Assembly (NCBI GenBank): GCA_910588215.1 | Contig: CAJUQJ010000005.1 | Span: forward strand, 1 to 64,000 | Source of the DNA: an uncultured Lachnospiraceae bacterium | GTDB lineage: Bacteria; Bacillota; Clostridia; Lachnospirales; Lachnospiraceae | DNA: 64,000 nt | Direction: 5' to 3' | Made by a program: the position numbers and the translations under genes | Notes under the pieces: generated by a model | Seen by the model: the letters and a program-made list of their open reading frames with translations, nothing else | The model's database searches: none | Told to the model about the DNA's origin: nothing | Shown: piece after piece, positions 25,743 to 34,766 of the stretch | How the letters are laid out: the number at the start of each line of letters is the position of its first letter | Position numbering within the stretch: position 1 is the first letter of the stretch

Positions 25743-27656
25743 ATGAGAATTACAGAACTTCTGGATAAGAGAAGCATTTCTCTTGCCGGAGCGCCGGCGA
25801 ACAAGGAAGAGGCGCTGGATCAGGTCGTTGAGCTGATGGTGCGAAGCGGCAGGATCAATGACAAGGAAGCGTACCGCAGACAGGTGTATGCGAGAGAGGA
25901 AGAGAGTACCACCGGAATCGGGGAAGGCATAGCGATTCCCCACGGCAAATGTGATGCGGTGACAAGCCCCGGCCTGGCGGCGATGGTAGTAAAAGACGGC
26001 GTGGACTTTGACGCGCTGGACGGTGAACCGGTGACGCTGATCTTTCTGATCGCGGCGCCGAATACAGAAGATAACGTACATCTGGACGTATTGAGTAAGC
26101 TGTCCGTATTGATGATGGATGAGGACTTTTCCGACAGTCTGCGTAATGCCGCGTCGGTGGAGGAATTTCTGGCGATCATCGACAAGGCGGACGATGAGAA
26201 GGCCGGCATAGACGAGCGGTTGGCGGATACCGGTTCGGCAGATGCGGATCAGGTGAAGATTCTGGCGGTGACCTCCTGCCCGACCGGGATTGCCCACACC
26301 TATATGGCGGCGGAAGGAATCGAGAAGGCGGCAAAAGAGAGAAACTGCTTTGTCAAGATCGAGACAAGAGGTTCCGGAGGAGCCAAAAATGTCCTTACGG
26401 CGAAAGAAATTGAAGAGGCTGACTGCATCATTGTCGCGGCCGACGCGCAGGTGCCCATGGATCGTTTTGCCGGCAAGAAGGTTATCGAGTGTCAGGTTTC
26501 GGACGGGATCAGCAAGGCAGGGGAGCTTTTGGACCGCGCTATTCGCGGCGATGTGCCGGTTTACGTAGCAGCGGCCGGAGCACGGCCTGCGGCTCAGACT
26601 TCCGGGAAAAGCGGCAGTGCGGGACACCAGATCTACACGCAGCTGATGAACGGCGTTTCTCATATGCTTCCGTTCGTGGTGGGCGGCGGTATCCTGATCG
26701 CGATCGCCTTTTTGATCGACGGTCTGAGCGTGGATATGAATACACTTGATGTGGCGGAGAGAGCGAATTTCGGTACGATCACGCCTGCGGCCGCATGGTT
26801 CAAACGGCTGGGGGATACGGCATTCGGCTTTATGCTTCCGGTACTGGCGGGCTTCATCGCCATGGCCATCGGTGACAGACCGGCGCTGGCCCTTGGATTT
26901 GTGGGCGGCATGATCGCTTCCGGCGGAAAGTCCGGTTTTCTGGGCGCACTGGCGGCCGGTTTCCTGGCGGGTTATACGATCGTAGTGCTGCGCAGAATCT
27001 GTGATAAACTGCCCGATTTTCTGGAAAAGATCGCTCCGGTACTGATCTACCCGCTGGTTGGACTTCTGATCATGGGCCTGATCATGTCCTTTCTGGTAGA
27101 ACCGGTGATGGGCGGCCTCAATACGGCGCTGAACAACGGACTGACCAGCATGGGCGGAACGAGCAAAGTCATCCTCGGACTGATCCTGGGCGGCATGATG
27201 GCCATTGATATGGGCGGCCCTTTCAACAAAGCGGCATATGTGTTCGGCACGGCGGCCATCGCGGCAGGAAATTATGACATTATGGCAGCGGTTATGATTG
27301 GCGGTATGACACCGCCCTGTGCCATCGCTCTGGCAACCCTTTTCTTCAAGAAAAAGTTTACGAAAGAAGAAAGAGAATCCGGCCCGACCAACTTTATTAT
27401 GGGTCTGGCTTTCATCACTGAAGGAGCGATTCCCTTTGCAGCATCCGATCCGCTGCACGTTTTGCCGGCTTGCATCGCAGGTTCAGGTGTGGCCGGAGCG
27501 TTGTCCATGGTATTCGGCTGTACGCTGATGGCGCCTCACGGCGGAATCTTCGTATTCCCGGTAGTAGGCAGCCCGCTGATGTACGTGGTGGCGCTGATCG
27601 TGGGAACACTGGTCTCTACGGTACTGCTGGGCGTGCTGAAGAAAAATGTGGAATGA
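25743..27656 (+). CDS. fruA: Fructose PTS permease EIIABC
   Basis: The product is 637 residues in the order EIIA-EIIB-EIIC. EIIA occupies about 1-145, with phospho-His67 in GIGEGIAIPHGKC. EIIB occupies about 170-270, with phospho-Cys179 in AVTSCPTGIAHTYMAAEGI. The membrane EIIC follows from about 300 (QLMNGVSHMLPFVVGGGILIA, GGPFNKAAY, FITEGAIPFAASDP). It imports fructose as fructose-1-phosphate, the substrate of fruK. It is preceded by AGGAGG, and domain order and length are standard. Confidence 0.96.
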   Translation: MRITELLDKRSISLAGAPANKEEALDQVVELMVRSGRINDKEAYRRQVYAREEESTTGIGEGIAIPHGKCDAVTSPGLAAMVVKDGVDFDALDGEPVTLIFLIAAPNTEDNVHLDVLSKLSVLMMDEDFSDSLRNAASVEEFLAIIDKADDEKAGIDERLADTGSADADQVKILAVTSCPTGIAHTYMAAEGIEKAAKERNCFVKIETRGSGGAKNVLTAKEIEEADCIIVAADAQVPMDRFAGKKVIECQVSDGISKAGELLDRAIRGDVPVYVAAAGARPAAQTSGKSGSAGHQIYTQLMNGVSHMLPFVVGGGILIAIAFLIDGLSVDMNTLDVAERANFGTITPAAAWFKRLGDTAFGFMLPVLAGFIAMAIGDRPALALGFVGGMIASGGKSGFLGALAAGFLAGYTIVVLRRICDKLPDFLEKIAPVLIYPLVGLLIMGLIMSFLVEPVMGGLNTALNNGLTSMGGTSKVILGLILGGMMAIDMGGPFNKAAYVFGTAAIAAGNYDIMAAVMIGGMTPPCAIALATLFFKKKFTKEERESGPTNFIMGLAFITEGAIPFAASDPLHVLPACIAGSGVAGALSMVFGCTLMAPHGGIFVFPVVGSPLMYVVALIVGTLVSTVLLGVLKKNVE

Positions 27657-27803
27657 CCATGAAAAGTGCCTGTAAAAAGTGATGGCGGTTCAAAACAAGG
27701 CGGAGTTAGATTGCTTTGACAGATTGGGAAGTATTTTTAAAAGAAACAGATATTGAATAGTGAATAGGAAAATTATAAAATAAAAGAAAAGAGGAGAAGC
27801 ATC

Positions 27804-28061
27804 ATGAAAGAATTCAAGTATGTAATTACCGACCAGGAAGGAATCCACGCACGTCCGGCGGGGGAGTTGGTGAAGGCGGCCAAGGCTTTCGAGTGCAGTA
27901 TCAAACTCGCCAAGGACGGTAAGTCCGGCGACTGTAAGAAGATTTTCGGAATCATGGGCCTTGGCGTTAAGAAAGGCAATGAGGTGACGCTTACTTTTGA
28001 GGGAGCCGACGAAGATGCGGCGTGTGAAGCGATCAGTAAGTTTATGCAGGATAATCTGTAA
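27804..28061 (+). CDS. HPr paralogue with Lys in place of regulatory Ser46
   Basis: The product is 85 residues. His15 in GIHARPAG, the PEP-dependent phosphorylation site, is intact. The second hallmark of Gram-positive HPr, Ser46 in KSIMGVM, is replaced: the segment reads CKKIFGIMGLG, with Lys at 46. It should therefore pass phosphate to FruA but should not be a substrate of HPr kinase, and so could not act as a CcpA co-repressor. Position between fruA and fruR suggests a fructose-dedicated phosphocarrier, analogous to FPr/DTP of enteric bacteria. GAGGAG is a good ribosome site. Confidence 0.9.
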   Translation: MKEFKYVITDQEGIHARPAGELVKAAKAFECSIKLAKDGKSGDCKKIFGIMGLGVKKGNEVTLTFEGADEDAACEAISKFMQDNL

Positions 28062-28113
28062 CGGACTTACGCCATAGCGGCTTCTGGCGGATTAAGGTAC
28101 ACGGAGGAAAACT

Positions 28114-28857
28114 ATGTTATCGGAACAGAGATATGAGATGATCCTAAAAATTCTAGAGGAGAAGAGGAGCGTGACAGTGACCGAACTGACAAGGCTTCTG
28201 GACATCTCCGAATCTACCGCCAGAAGAGATATCGTCGTGCTGGACAAGGCAGGAAAACTGGTTAAGGTGTTTGGCGGAGCGGTGCTCTCGGACAATATTT
28301 ATCAGGCGGCGGAGCAGACGGTAACACAGCGGACCGAGGTACACCGGGAAGAGAAAAGAAAAATCGCACAATATGCGGTATCATTGATAGAACCCCAGGA
28401 TTTTATCTATCTGGATGCCGGAACGACTACAGGCTATATGCTGGATTTCATTGAGGACACACGGGCCACCTTCGTCACCAATGCGGTGGCCCACGCACAG
28501 CGCCTGGCGGCAAAGGGTGTTCGTGTGATTCTGATCGGCGGAACGCTTAAGAGCACCACGGAAGCCGTCGTGGGAACTATGGCGGCGCTGGCGCTTAAAG
28601 ATTATCACTTCACGAAAGGTTTTTTCGGCACCAACGGCATAAGTCTTGCAGCCGGGCACACGACACCGGATGCGGATGAGGCGCTGGTAAAAAGAACCGC
28701 AGCACAGCAGTGTAGAAAGCAGTATTTCCTGTGTGACGACAGTAAGTTCAACGTGGTCAGCGCGGTGACTTTCGCTGCGCTGACCACCGGTACGGTGCTG
28801 ACCAATGCTGCACCGGGAGAATACACGGAGGCTGCAGATATTGTAGTTTGTCGATAA
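28114..28857 (+). CDS. fruR: DeoR-family regulator of the fru operon
   Basis: The product is 247 residues. An N-terminal DeoR winged helix-turn-helix (RYEMILKILEEKRSVTVTELTRLLDISESTARRDI) is followed by the sugar-phosphate-sensing domain (DFIYLDAGTTTGYMLDFI, VTNAVAHAQRLA, GGTLKSTTEAVVG, FFGTNGI, DDSKFN). Fructose-1-phosphate is the expected inducer (inference from family). It is last in the operon, whereas in many Firmicutes fruR comes first. Confidence 0.9.
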   Translation: MLSEQRYEMILKILEEKRSVTVTELTRLLDISESTARRDIVVLDKAGKLVKVFGGAVLSDNIYQAAEQTVTQRTEVHREEKRKIAQYAVSLIEPQDFIYLDAGTTTGYMLDFIEDTRATFVTNAVAHAQRLAAKGVRVILIGGTLKSTTEAVVGTMAALALKDYHFTKGFFGTNGISLAAGHTTPDADEALVKRTAAQQCRKQYFLCDDSKFNVVSAVTFAALTTGTVLTNAAPGEYTEAADIVVCR

Positions 28858-28884
28858 ATTGCCGCCTGCCATGGCTGTTGCGAA

Positions 28885-29895
28885 TTAATCCAGTTCTTTG
28901 TCGTAGCTTAGAATGGCGCCGGTGACGGCATCCACATCACAAGAATATTCCGTCCTGCCCACGTGCCATTCCACTTCAAATTCACCGCGGCCGTCGTCGT
29001 AGTCGAATTTGACCTGTAGACGGGAGACGTCCTTTTCGGCTACGTCGGCATGTTGGAGAGCCAGCTGTTTGGCCTGCTCTTCCGTAATATGTTCTCCGTC
29101 GGCATCTACAGACTGCGCATGGGAATAATATTCGGCATCATGATCGAAGGAGAGGACTTCTCCGGTCAGGGCGTCGATATCATAATCGTATTCCGTAGTA
29201 TCTTTGTGAAATTCTATATCATACTGCCAGATTCCGTCATCTGATTCCAAATGTGCATGAACAAAATTCACTTCTTCATTTTTCAGGCCTGCGTGATCAA
29301 GAGCGGCCAGCTTAGCTGCCTCGGTGCCGATATATTGTTGCTCGGGTGTGGCAGAGTTGGTCTGTTGTGCATTTACCGTGTCGCTTTCCGGGTTCGATAT
29401 CGGATCCTGAGAAGTGTCGGCTTTGCTTTGCTCTGGGTTCGGTGAGGCTTCGACTTGCGATTGGTCTGTCGTGGTTCCGGCAGCGGAGAAGGATGCCATG
29501 TCATAGGAACCGGTCTCGCAGTGCATGGAAAGAATCTCTCCGGTCACGGCATTTACGGAATAATCATAAGCAGCACTCTCACTGAGAAATTCCATATCAT
29601 AGCAGGCAGTTTCCGATGCGGTATCCAACTGTGTTCTTACAAAATGTACATTTTCCTCGGTAAAGCCTGCATTTTCAAGAACGATGGACTTGGCTTCTGC
29701 CAGAGTCAGATAGTCGGATTTGTTCGATGTACCAGCAGCCTTTTCATTATCTGCTGCGGCCGGTTCGTTTGCGACCTCGGCGGCCGGTCTCTGCTCCGGA
29801 GTTGATGGTGAAGAAGCTGCATTTCCACAGCCTGTCAAAAGAAACAGGACGCAGTTAGTGATCAGAATCGTCATTAAGATGTTGTTCAGTCTCAT
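28885..29895 (-). CDS. Lipoprotein with PepSY domains
   Basis: The product is 336 residues from the ATG whose complement is at 29893-29895, chosen because GGAGG lies just upstream. A signal peptide ends in a lipobox at Cys23 (LTGC), followed by a Pro/Ala/Glu-rich linker. Then come three related segments, each with the PepSY pattern (AKSIVLENAGF...VHFV...YDMEF...YDYSVNAVTGEIL; the last begins AKQLALQHADV). PepSY domains are thought to inhibit or bind peptidases at the cell surface. It is convergent with fruR. Acidic overall; no partner gene is adjacent. Confidence 0.85.
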   Translation of the reverse strand: MRLNNILMTILITNCVLFLLTGCGNAASSPSTPEQRPAAEVANEPAAADNEKAAGTSNKSDYLTLAEAKSIVLENAGFTEENVHFVRTQLDTASETACYDMEFLSESAAYDYSVNAVTGEILSMHCETGSYDMASFSAAGTTTDQSQVEASPNPEQSKADTSQDPISNPESDTVNAQQTNSATPEQQYIGTEAAKLAALDHAGLKNEEVNFVHAHLESDDGIWQYDIEFHKDTTEYDYDIDALTGEVLSFDHDAEYYSHAQSVDADGEHITEEQAKQLALQHADVAEKDVSRLQVKFDYDDGRGEFEVEWHVGRTEYSCDVDAVTGAILSYDKELD

Positions 29896-30731
29896 AATTT
29901 CCTCCATTTCAAAGCGTGAGCGGTCTCGGAAACTCTTTAAGCCCGAATTTTCGCTCTTTTTTCATGTTCTTTTTTTGCTTTCCTCCATATCCGCCAGTCA
30001 CCAAACGCGCCCCCTGTAGTGAGAAACATGTCCTGTGCCAGCCCGCACAGCACTAAAAACTACAAATATCCCTTTTAACTGCCGGTAATCTGTAGTGCCG
30101 AACACCGGATATTCCTGCCGGATATGCTCCAGCGAAAAGCTCCTGTCATTCTCATAAAACAAGACGACATGGGCCGTTTCGCAGGATTGTCATAATGTAG
30201 CTGATCCTGTCGTTGTACAGATGAAACGTTCTGGTACTTTCATGATATACGATGTTCATAGACATTCTCATCGTCAACATTGTGTGCATTTAAATTACAT
30301 GCACAGTTCCTTCACCAGTGGTTTCTCAGGCAGAGCAGGCGCTGACTCCAAAAAACCGCTATCCCAAATGGATACGCCTGCCATTGCATATCGGCATAAT
30401 TTCCTATAGTTAACGACATTAGAAATTTCGTTTACTATAATACTCTATGTGAATTTTGTACAATACATATATGGTAGTAATTCTGTTTTAAACTACATAC
30501 AAAATACTATATGTTGTATTTGCTGGTTTTATTCACCCTATAGACGGCCTGCTTTTTCTACGTGCTGCCGCTCTTCTTTCTATTGCCTTTCATACCGTCC
30601 TGTGCTATAACCTATCTTAAAAGAGTTGCACCATTTTTTCAACACTTTTTATCAAATCTATGTAACTTCATTTACCTCGGTTCTGCAACACTGCAGTTCC
30701 GAACACATCTTACCGAAGAAAGGACATTTCT
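29896..30731. other. 836-bp AT-rich gap with a short coding remnant
   Basis: On the minus strand 29998-30189 is open without a start codon and encodes a protein-like stretch (AHVVLFYENDRSFSLEHIRQ). I do not recognise it, and it may be the remnant of a lost gene. The inverted 23-bp repeat lies at 30405-30427. A good ribosome site (GAAAGGA) precedes the gene at 30732. No RNA gene was recognised. Confidence 0.4.
30405..30427 (-). repeat. 23-bp repeat, inverted copy of 21237-21259
   Basis: Exact reverse complement of 21237-21259, lying in the AT-rich gap before the Rpn-type gene. No coding potential. Confidence 0.6.
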
Positions 30732-31649
30732 ATGACGCAATTCGAATTTTCGCATCAAACATTTCCTACCTCTGGGCCGCTTGTCATTCCCATGACCAAC
30801 GACTATCTTTTCCGCGCTCTTCTGCAACGCAATAATGCAGTATTAAAGGGCCTGATCTGCTCTCTTCTGCACCTTACCGCAGAAGAAGTCTCCACCGCAG
30901 AGATCACCAATCCCATCGAACTGGGTACTTCCTTCACGGACAAAACCTTTATTCTGGATGTCAAAGTCCACTTAAATAATCTCGCTATCATTAATCTGGA
31001 ACTCCAGGTGATCAACCAGCATAACTGGGTAGAGCGTTCCCTGAGTTATCTTTGCAGAAGTTTTGATACTCTCCAGGCCGGAAAAGACTATCGGGATACC
31101 AGACCTGTTATTCAGATCGGTCTGCTGAACTATACCCTGTTCCCTGCACATCCGGAATTCTATGCCACTTATCAGCTGTTAAATGTTAAAGATTATACAT
31201 TATATAGTGACAAACTACGCCTTTCCGTGTTAGACTTAACTCATATAGAACTGGCAAGCAAACAGGATAAAGCCCTTCAGCTTGACTGCTGGGCAAAACT
31301 GTTCAAAGCAACAACATGGGAGGAGATCAATATGCTCGCACAGGAAAATGAAGCCATAAGAGAAGCCGCCGAAACCGTCTATCAGCTTACCCGGGAAGAG
31401 CGCATCCGCATGGAATGCGAGGCGCGGGAGGATTACTACCGCACACAGCGGGACCTCCAGAAGTTCATAGCCCAGCAGACTTCCGAAAAAGAATCACTGA
31501 TCCAGGAAAACAAAGCCTTGCTGGATCAGCGGAATGCTCTGGCTAATGAGAATAATGCTCTGGCCGATGAAATAAAAGCATTAACCGACAAACTCAACCG
31601 CCTGCAAAAGTCACTGGAATCACAGGGCTTAAACCTCGCCGACATGTAA
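30732..31649 (+). CDS. Rpn-family recombination-promoting nuclease/putative transposase
   Basis: The product is 305 residues. The N-terminal PD-(D/E)XK domain has PMTNDYLFRALLQRN, then TFILDVKVHLNN and INLELQV, which supply the expected Asp and Glu-X-Gln residues, and later KDYRDTRPVIQIGLLN. Residues about 245-300 form a long coiled coil with heptads (ENKALLDQRNALANENNAL). Rpn proteins are linked to DNA transfer, and recent work ties related genes to phage defence. It stands alone on the plus strand, beside a DUF2726 gene and an IS. Confidence 0.85.
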   Translation: MTQFEFSHQTFPTSGPLVIPMTNDYLFRALLQRNNAVLKGLICSLLHLTAEEVSTAEITNPIELGTSFTDKTFILDVKVHLNNLAIINLELQVINQHNWVERSLSYLCRSFDTLQAGKDYRDTRPVIQIGLLNYTLFPAHPEFYATYQLLNVKDYTLYSDKLRLSVLDLTHIELASKQDKALQLDCWAKLFKATTWEEINMLAQENEAIREAAETVYQLTREERIRMECEAREDYYRTQRDLQKFIAQQTSEKESLIQENKALLDQRNALANENNALADEIKALTDKLNRLQKSLESQGLNLADM

Positions 31650-31731
31650 CGATCATCTGTCAGCGGCAGGCAGGAATGCCATGAACAGCCCTATTACTGC
31701 ACCATTCTTTCCCTGCCTGCCTTCCACAGGA

Positions 31732-32133
31732 TCAATGGGCGATGGAGAAGAAATTGATCAGGATTTCCTTAATATGTTGATACCGTCTGGCATAGGAATT
31801 CTCCACCCGGATCAGCTGCAGGTCATGTTCGTCGCGGATGGCTTTCTTCTTCCGGTCGCGGTTTTGCACCACTTCGCCCTCGCAATGCTCTTTGTCGTTC
31901 AGTTCAATGGCTAGGATTGGCAGCTCCGTCGTCTCATGCTTCTCATACACCACGAAGTCAAGGCGCCCATTATAAAAGAGGTCATTACAGCATTCGTTCC
32001 CCTGAAAGACATGCGCGATGGACACCTCTTGATGGATCGTATAGTGGCTCCGGGTCAGCCAGATATTCTCCAGCGCATGATTCAGGAGTGCGTACAGGTT
32101 AAACTTATAAACTGTTATGCGCCGCAGCACCAT
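31732..32133 (-). CDS. DUF2726-type nuclease-like protein, possibly 5'-truncated
   Basis: The product is 133 residues. Seen: RLDFVVYE followed by PILAIELNDKEH and a C-terminal KKKAIRDEHDLQLIRV, the Asp/Glu-X-Lys-like pattern of DUF2726 (PD-(D/E)XK fold). The frame begins at an ATG close to the probable edge of the ISAs1 insertion, and family members usually extend further upstream, so the N-terminus may have been removed. It is convergent with the Rpn gene. Confidence 0.65.
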   Translation of the reverse strand: MVLRRITVYKFNLYALLNHALENIWLTRSHYTIHQEVSIAHVFQGNECCNDLFYNGRLDFVVYEKHETTELPILAIELNDKEHCEGEVVQNRDRKKKAIRDEHDLQLIRVENSYARRYQHIKEILINFFSIAH

Positions 32134-32166
32134 CTTTGGTGCTAGTTAAAAATATAAAGATATGCT

Positions 32167-33480
32167 CTATTTCATGGGAGATTCCCCTTTCGATTTCAAT
32201 GTCTTTCTTATGCTGTCCACATCCAGCATGGACAGCATCTTCTCTATCTCGTTTTCATAATCCAACGACAGCTCATACCGAATCCGCTTCATGCTTATCT
32301 TATAGCTTTCTTTTACCAGCCCCAAAATGGCCAGGGCTATCTTCTTCATGATCTGCAGGTTCTTCCCGCTTGTCTTCCCCATGCTTGTGTTCCTGTCGTC
32401 ACAGAAAGTGAAATCAAGATGCCAGTGCAGATTCACTTCCACTCCCCAATACCCCCTCGCCGCACGCTCAAATTCATCTGCGTCTTCCCCTATGCTGCAT
32501 ATGTAATACCGGTACTCTTCCTCCTTCGTCCCGTCCGCTTTCTTCAGGACCTTATGCACCATCCCGAAACTCCTCAGTTTCTTCCACTTCCCCCGCTCGC
32601 TGTACCAGCCGGTGTCCTCCGTGATATAGTATTCACGGACCGCTCTCCCTCCATGCTCCGACTCCACCGTCTTTTTATAACAGCCTTCTTTCCTTTTCAG
32701 TTCTTCCAGCACTCCCTCTTCAAAATAAGCCCTGACTTCTTCATGGAACATCTGCTGGTTCCCTTTCAGCGCAAGAACGTAGTCCCCTTTCCCGGAAACG
32801 ATTGCCGCAACGGTCTCCTTCTGGCAGTTCATGGCATCCGCCGTCACTATCGTGTCCCGCAGATCCATCAGCCGCAGCAGTTCCTGCGCTGCCGGTATCT
32901 CGTTTGTCTTCTCTTCAATAAATTTCTGTGCCAGGCATATCCCGTAGTCATTGGAATACACGTTCAGGGTCTGCAGGGCTCTCACTTCCCCCTGTTCCCC
33001 GGACTTCCTCTTGGAGCCCCTGCTTTCCTTTCCATCCACAGATACTATACTCTTTTCGTGGATGCAGTCCCTTTTTCCCGACAATGACACGATGTCCTCT
33101 ATCATATGGAGCAACATCTGTACTGTGACCTGATAGAAATGTTCTGTATTAATGCTTCCCATCACCACACGGTAAGTATCATCTGTCGGAACCCCAAATG
33201 GCAGCTCCAGATATCTGCGCAGCCATTTCTCTTTCCTTTTGGCGAAGCTCTCTATCTCTCCCCATTCGTCTGCATTTCCAAGGACTGCGAAGAAGACGAT
33301 CATGATGATGTCGCCTAAAAGGTGCTTCGTATAAGAAGGATGCCTGTAATCCGGCACCATGTCCGCACACTTCTTGATATCCTGTATCAGGGAATCATTC
33401 AGTTCTATTGTGTCAGGTGAGATACCATTTTCTTCAAATATATTGTGTAACGCTTCCAGACGGGTTGACTTCTTTGCCAT
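32167..33480 (-). CDS. ISAs1-family transposase
   Basis: The product is 437 residues, full length for the family. The order is an N-terminal H-repeat-associated domain (YRHPSYTKHLLGDIIMIVFFAVLGNADEWGEIE, FGVPTDDTYRVVM), then the DDE core: IVSVDGKESRGSK, TIVTADAMNCQKET, GDYVLALKGNQ, and a C-terminal GYWGVEVNLHWHLDFTFCDD. The reading frame is intact, so it may be active. It has a good ribosome site (complement of GCTCCTTTT). The terminal inverted repeats could not be assigned by eye. Insertion probably affected the DUF2726 gene. Confidence 0.9.
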   Translation of the reverse strand: MAKKSTRLEALHNIFEENGISPDTIELNDSLIQDIKKCADMVPDYRHPSYTKHLLGDIIMIVFFAVLGNADEWGEIESFAKRKEKWLRRYLELPFGVPTDDTYRVVMGSINTEHFYQVTVQMLLHMIEDIVSLSGKRDCIHEKSIVSVDGKESRGSKRKSGEQGEVRALQTLNVYSNDYGICLAQKFIEEKTNEIPAAQELLRLMDLRDTIVTADAMNCQKETVAAIVSGKGDYVLALKGNQQMFHEEVRAYFEEGVLEELKRKEGCYKKTVESEHGGRAVREYYITEDTGWYSERGKWKKLRSFGMVHKVLKKADGTKEEEYRYYICSIGEDADEFERAARGYWGVEVNLHWHLDFTFCDDRNTSMGKTSGKNLQIMKKIALAILGLVKESYKISMKRIRYELSLDYENEIEKMLSMLDVDSIRKTLKSKGESPMK

Positions 33481-33953
33481 ATCTGCTCCTTTTCATTTGT
33501 TATGAATATTCTAAAACAAATATATCAGATATGGCCGAAAAAAAGAATAGGATACCCTATTCTTTTTTCGAATGGTATTTAACATTTTTGTAACTTTGCA
33601 AGTTTATCCTGGAGTGCGTAACAATAGACTTGCTATTTGCCGTCAAGATGATATAATGAATTCATTGCGGAGTGTGACGGATCAAATCGATGTGTTGATC
33701 TGCAGGACGGGCATGAATGGCAGGAAGTCATTCCGGGAACAGAAGTTCCAAGCGGGGCATCATATGATGCCTCACATAATACCGTGCTGCATTGCTATAC
33801 GTTTGACCGATGATTTTGTAATATAGAGTATAATATTGTCTTGAATTATGTATGTACAGGAAGGCATACGGTTTTTATGGAGAAACCGCATGCCTTTTTG
33901 ACGGTTTTCCTACAATGTGTTCACGGAGAAGAGAAAGGAAGGATATTCATAGC
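33481..33953. other. 473-bp gap: IS flank and gene debris
   Basis: A near-perfect hairpin (33537-33550 with 33557-33570), T-rich on both strands, could end transcription entering the IS. Further on, one plus frame reads protein-like but has no start (DGHEWQEVIPGTEVPSGASYD, about 33700-33765). It may be the tail of a gene destroyed near the insertion. No complete gene is supported before larE. Confidence 0.4.
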
Positions 33954-34700
33954 ATGGATCTATCTGGTTTTTTTACACAGAATCCGAAAGCGGCCATCGC
34001 CTTTTCCGGGGGTGTGGATTCGGCTTATCTGCTCTATGCGGCGATACAGTGTGGAGCAGAGGTGCGGGCTTACTATGTCAAGTCCGCGTTTCAGCCGCAG
34101 TTTGAGCTGGATGACGGTATGCGGCTTGCAGAGCAGCTTAAGGCTGACTTGAAGATCGTCGAGTTGGATGTGCTTGCCTCGAAAACAGTCATGGCAAATT
34201 CACCGGACCGCTGTTATCATTGCAAGAAGATGATATTCTCGGCGATCATGAAAGAAGCACGTGCAGACGGTTTTTCGCTTTTGCTGGACGGTACGAATGC
34301 ATCCGACGAGGAGGGAGACCGTCCCGGGATGCTGGCGCTTGAGGAGTTAGCGGTGCAGTCGCCGCTCAGACTCTGCGGGCTGACCAAGGATGAGATCCGG
34401 CGTCTGTCCGGAGAAGCGGGGCTTTTTACCTGGGATAAACCGGCTTATGCCTGCCTCGCTACAAGGATTCCTGCCGGCGAAACGATAACCGAAGAAAAGC
34501 TAGTGGCTACTGAGGCTTCTGAGAAGTACCTGTCAGCGCTCGGATTGACGGATTTCCGAGTGCGCAGGATGGGAGATGCGGCCAGGCTGCAAGTACAGGC
34601 CGACCAGATAGAGAAAGTCATCCGCAATAGAGAGAAGATCGTACAGGAATTGAAGCAGTACTATACGGCAGTGCTGCTCGATCTGGAGCCGCGAGGATAA
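33954..34700 (+). CDS. larE: LarE, sulfur transferase for the nickel-pincer cofactor
   Basis: The product is 248 residues from ATG 33954, preceded by AAGGAAGG. It adenylates and sulfurates the nicotinic-acid-derived precursor (P2CMN) in nickel-pincer nucleotide synthesis. The PP-loop AIAFSGGVDSAYLLYA is at residues about 14-29. Cys87 and Cys90 (DRCYHCKK) and Cys167 (AYACLATR) are present. Single-cysteine LarE enzymes sacrifice the sulfur of the residue equivalent to Cys167, whereas three-cysteine LarEs hold a [4Fe-4S] cluster. This one has the latter set. First gene of larE-larB-larC. Confidence 0.92.
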   Translation: MDLSGFFTQNPKAAIAFSGGVDSAYLLYAAIQCGAEVRAYYVKSAFQPQFELDDGMRLAEQLKADLKIVELDVLASKTVMANSPDRCYHCKKMIFSAIMKEARADGFSLLLDGTNASDEEGDRPGMLALEELAVQSPLRLCGLTKDEIRRLSGEAGLFTWDKPAYACLATRIPAGETITEEKLVATEASEKYLSALGLTDFRVRRMGDAARLQVQADQIEKVIRNREKIVQELKQYYTAVLLDLEPRG

Positions 34701-34766
34701 CAGACAGGCGGAAAATATGTACTTCTCATAGGGAAGTTTGTGTCTGGAAAGGGATGAGGTGCAAGT

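Noticed and set aside
25668..27458. Long minus-strand open frame (596 codons) opposite fruA
   Set aside because: It is the antisense shadow of an unmistakable PTS permease; its composition is His/Arg/Gln-rich and no domain or ribosome site supports it.
32145..33600. Exact ends and inverted repeats of the ISAs1-family element
   Set aside because: Loosely similar AGTTA-rich stretches occur on both sides, but no convincing terminal repeat or target duplication could be aligned by eye.
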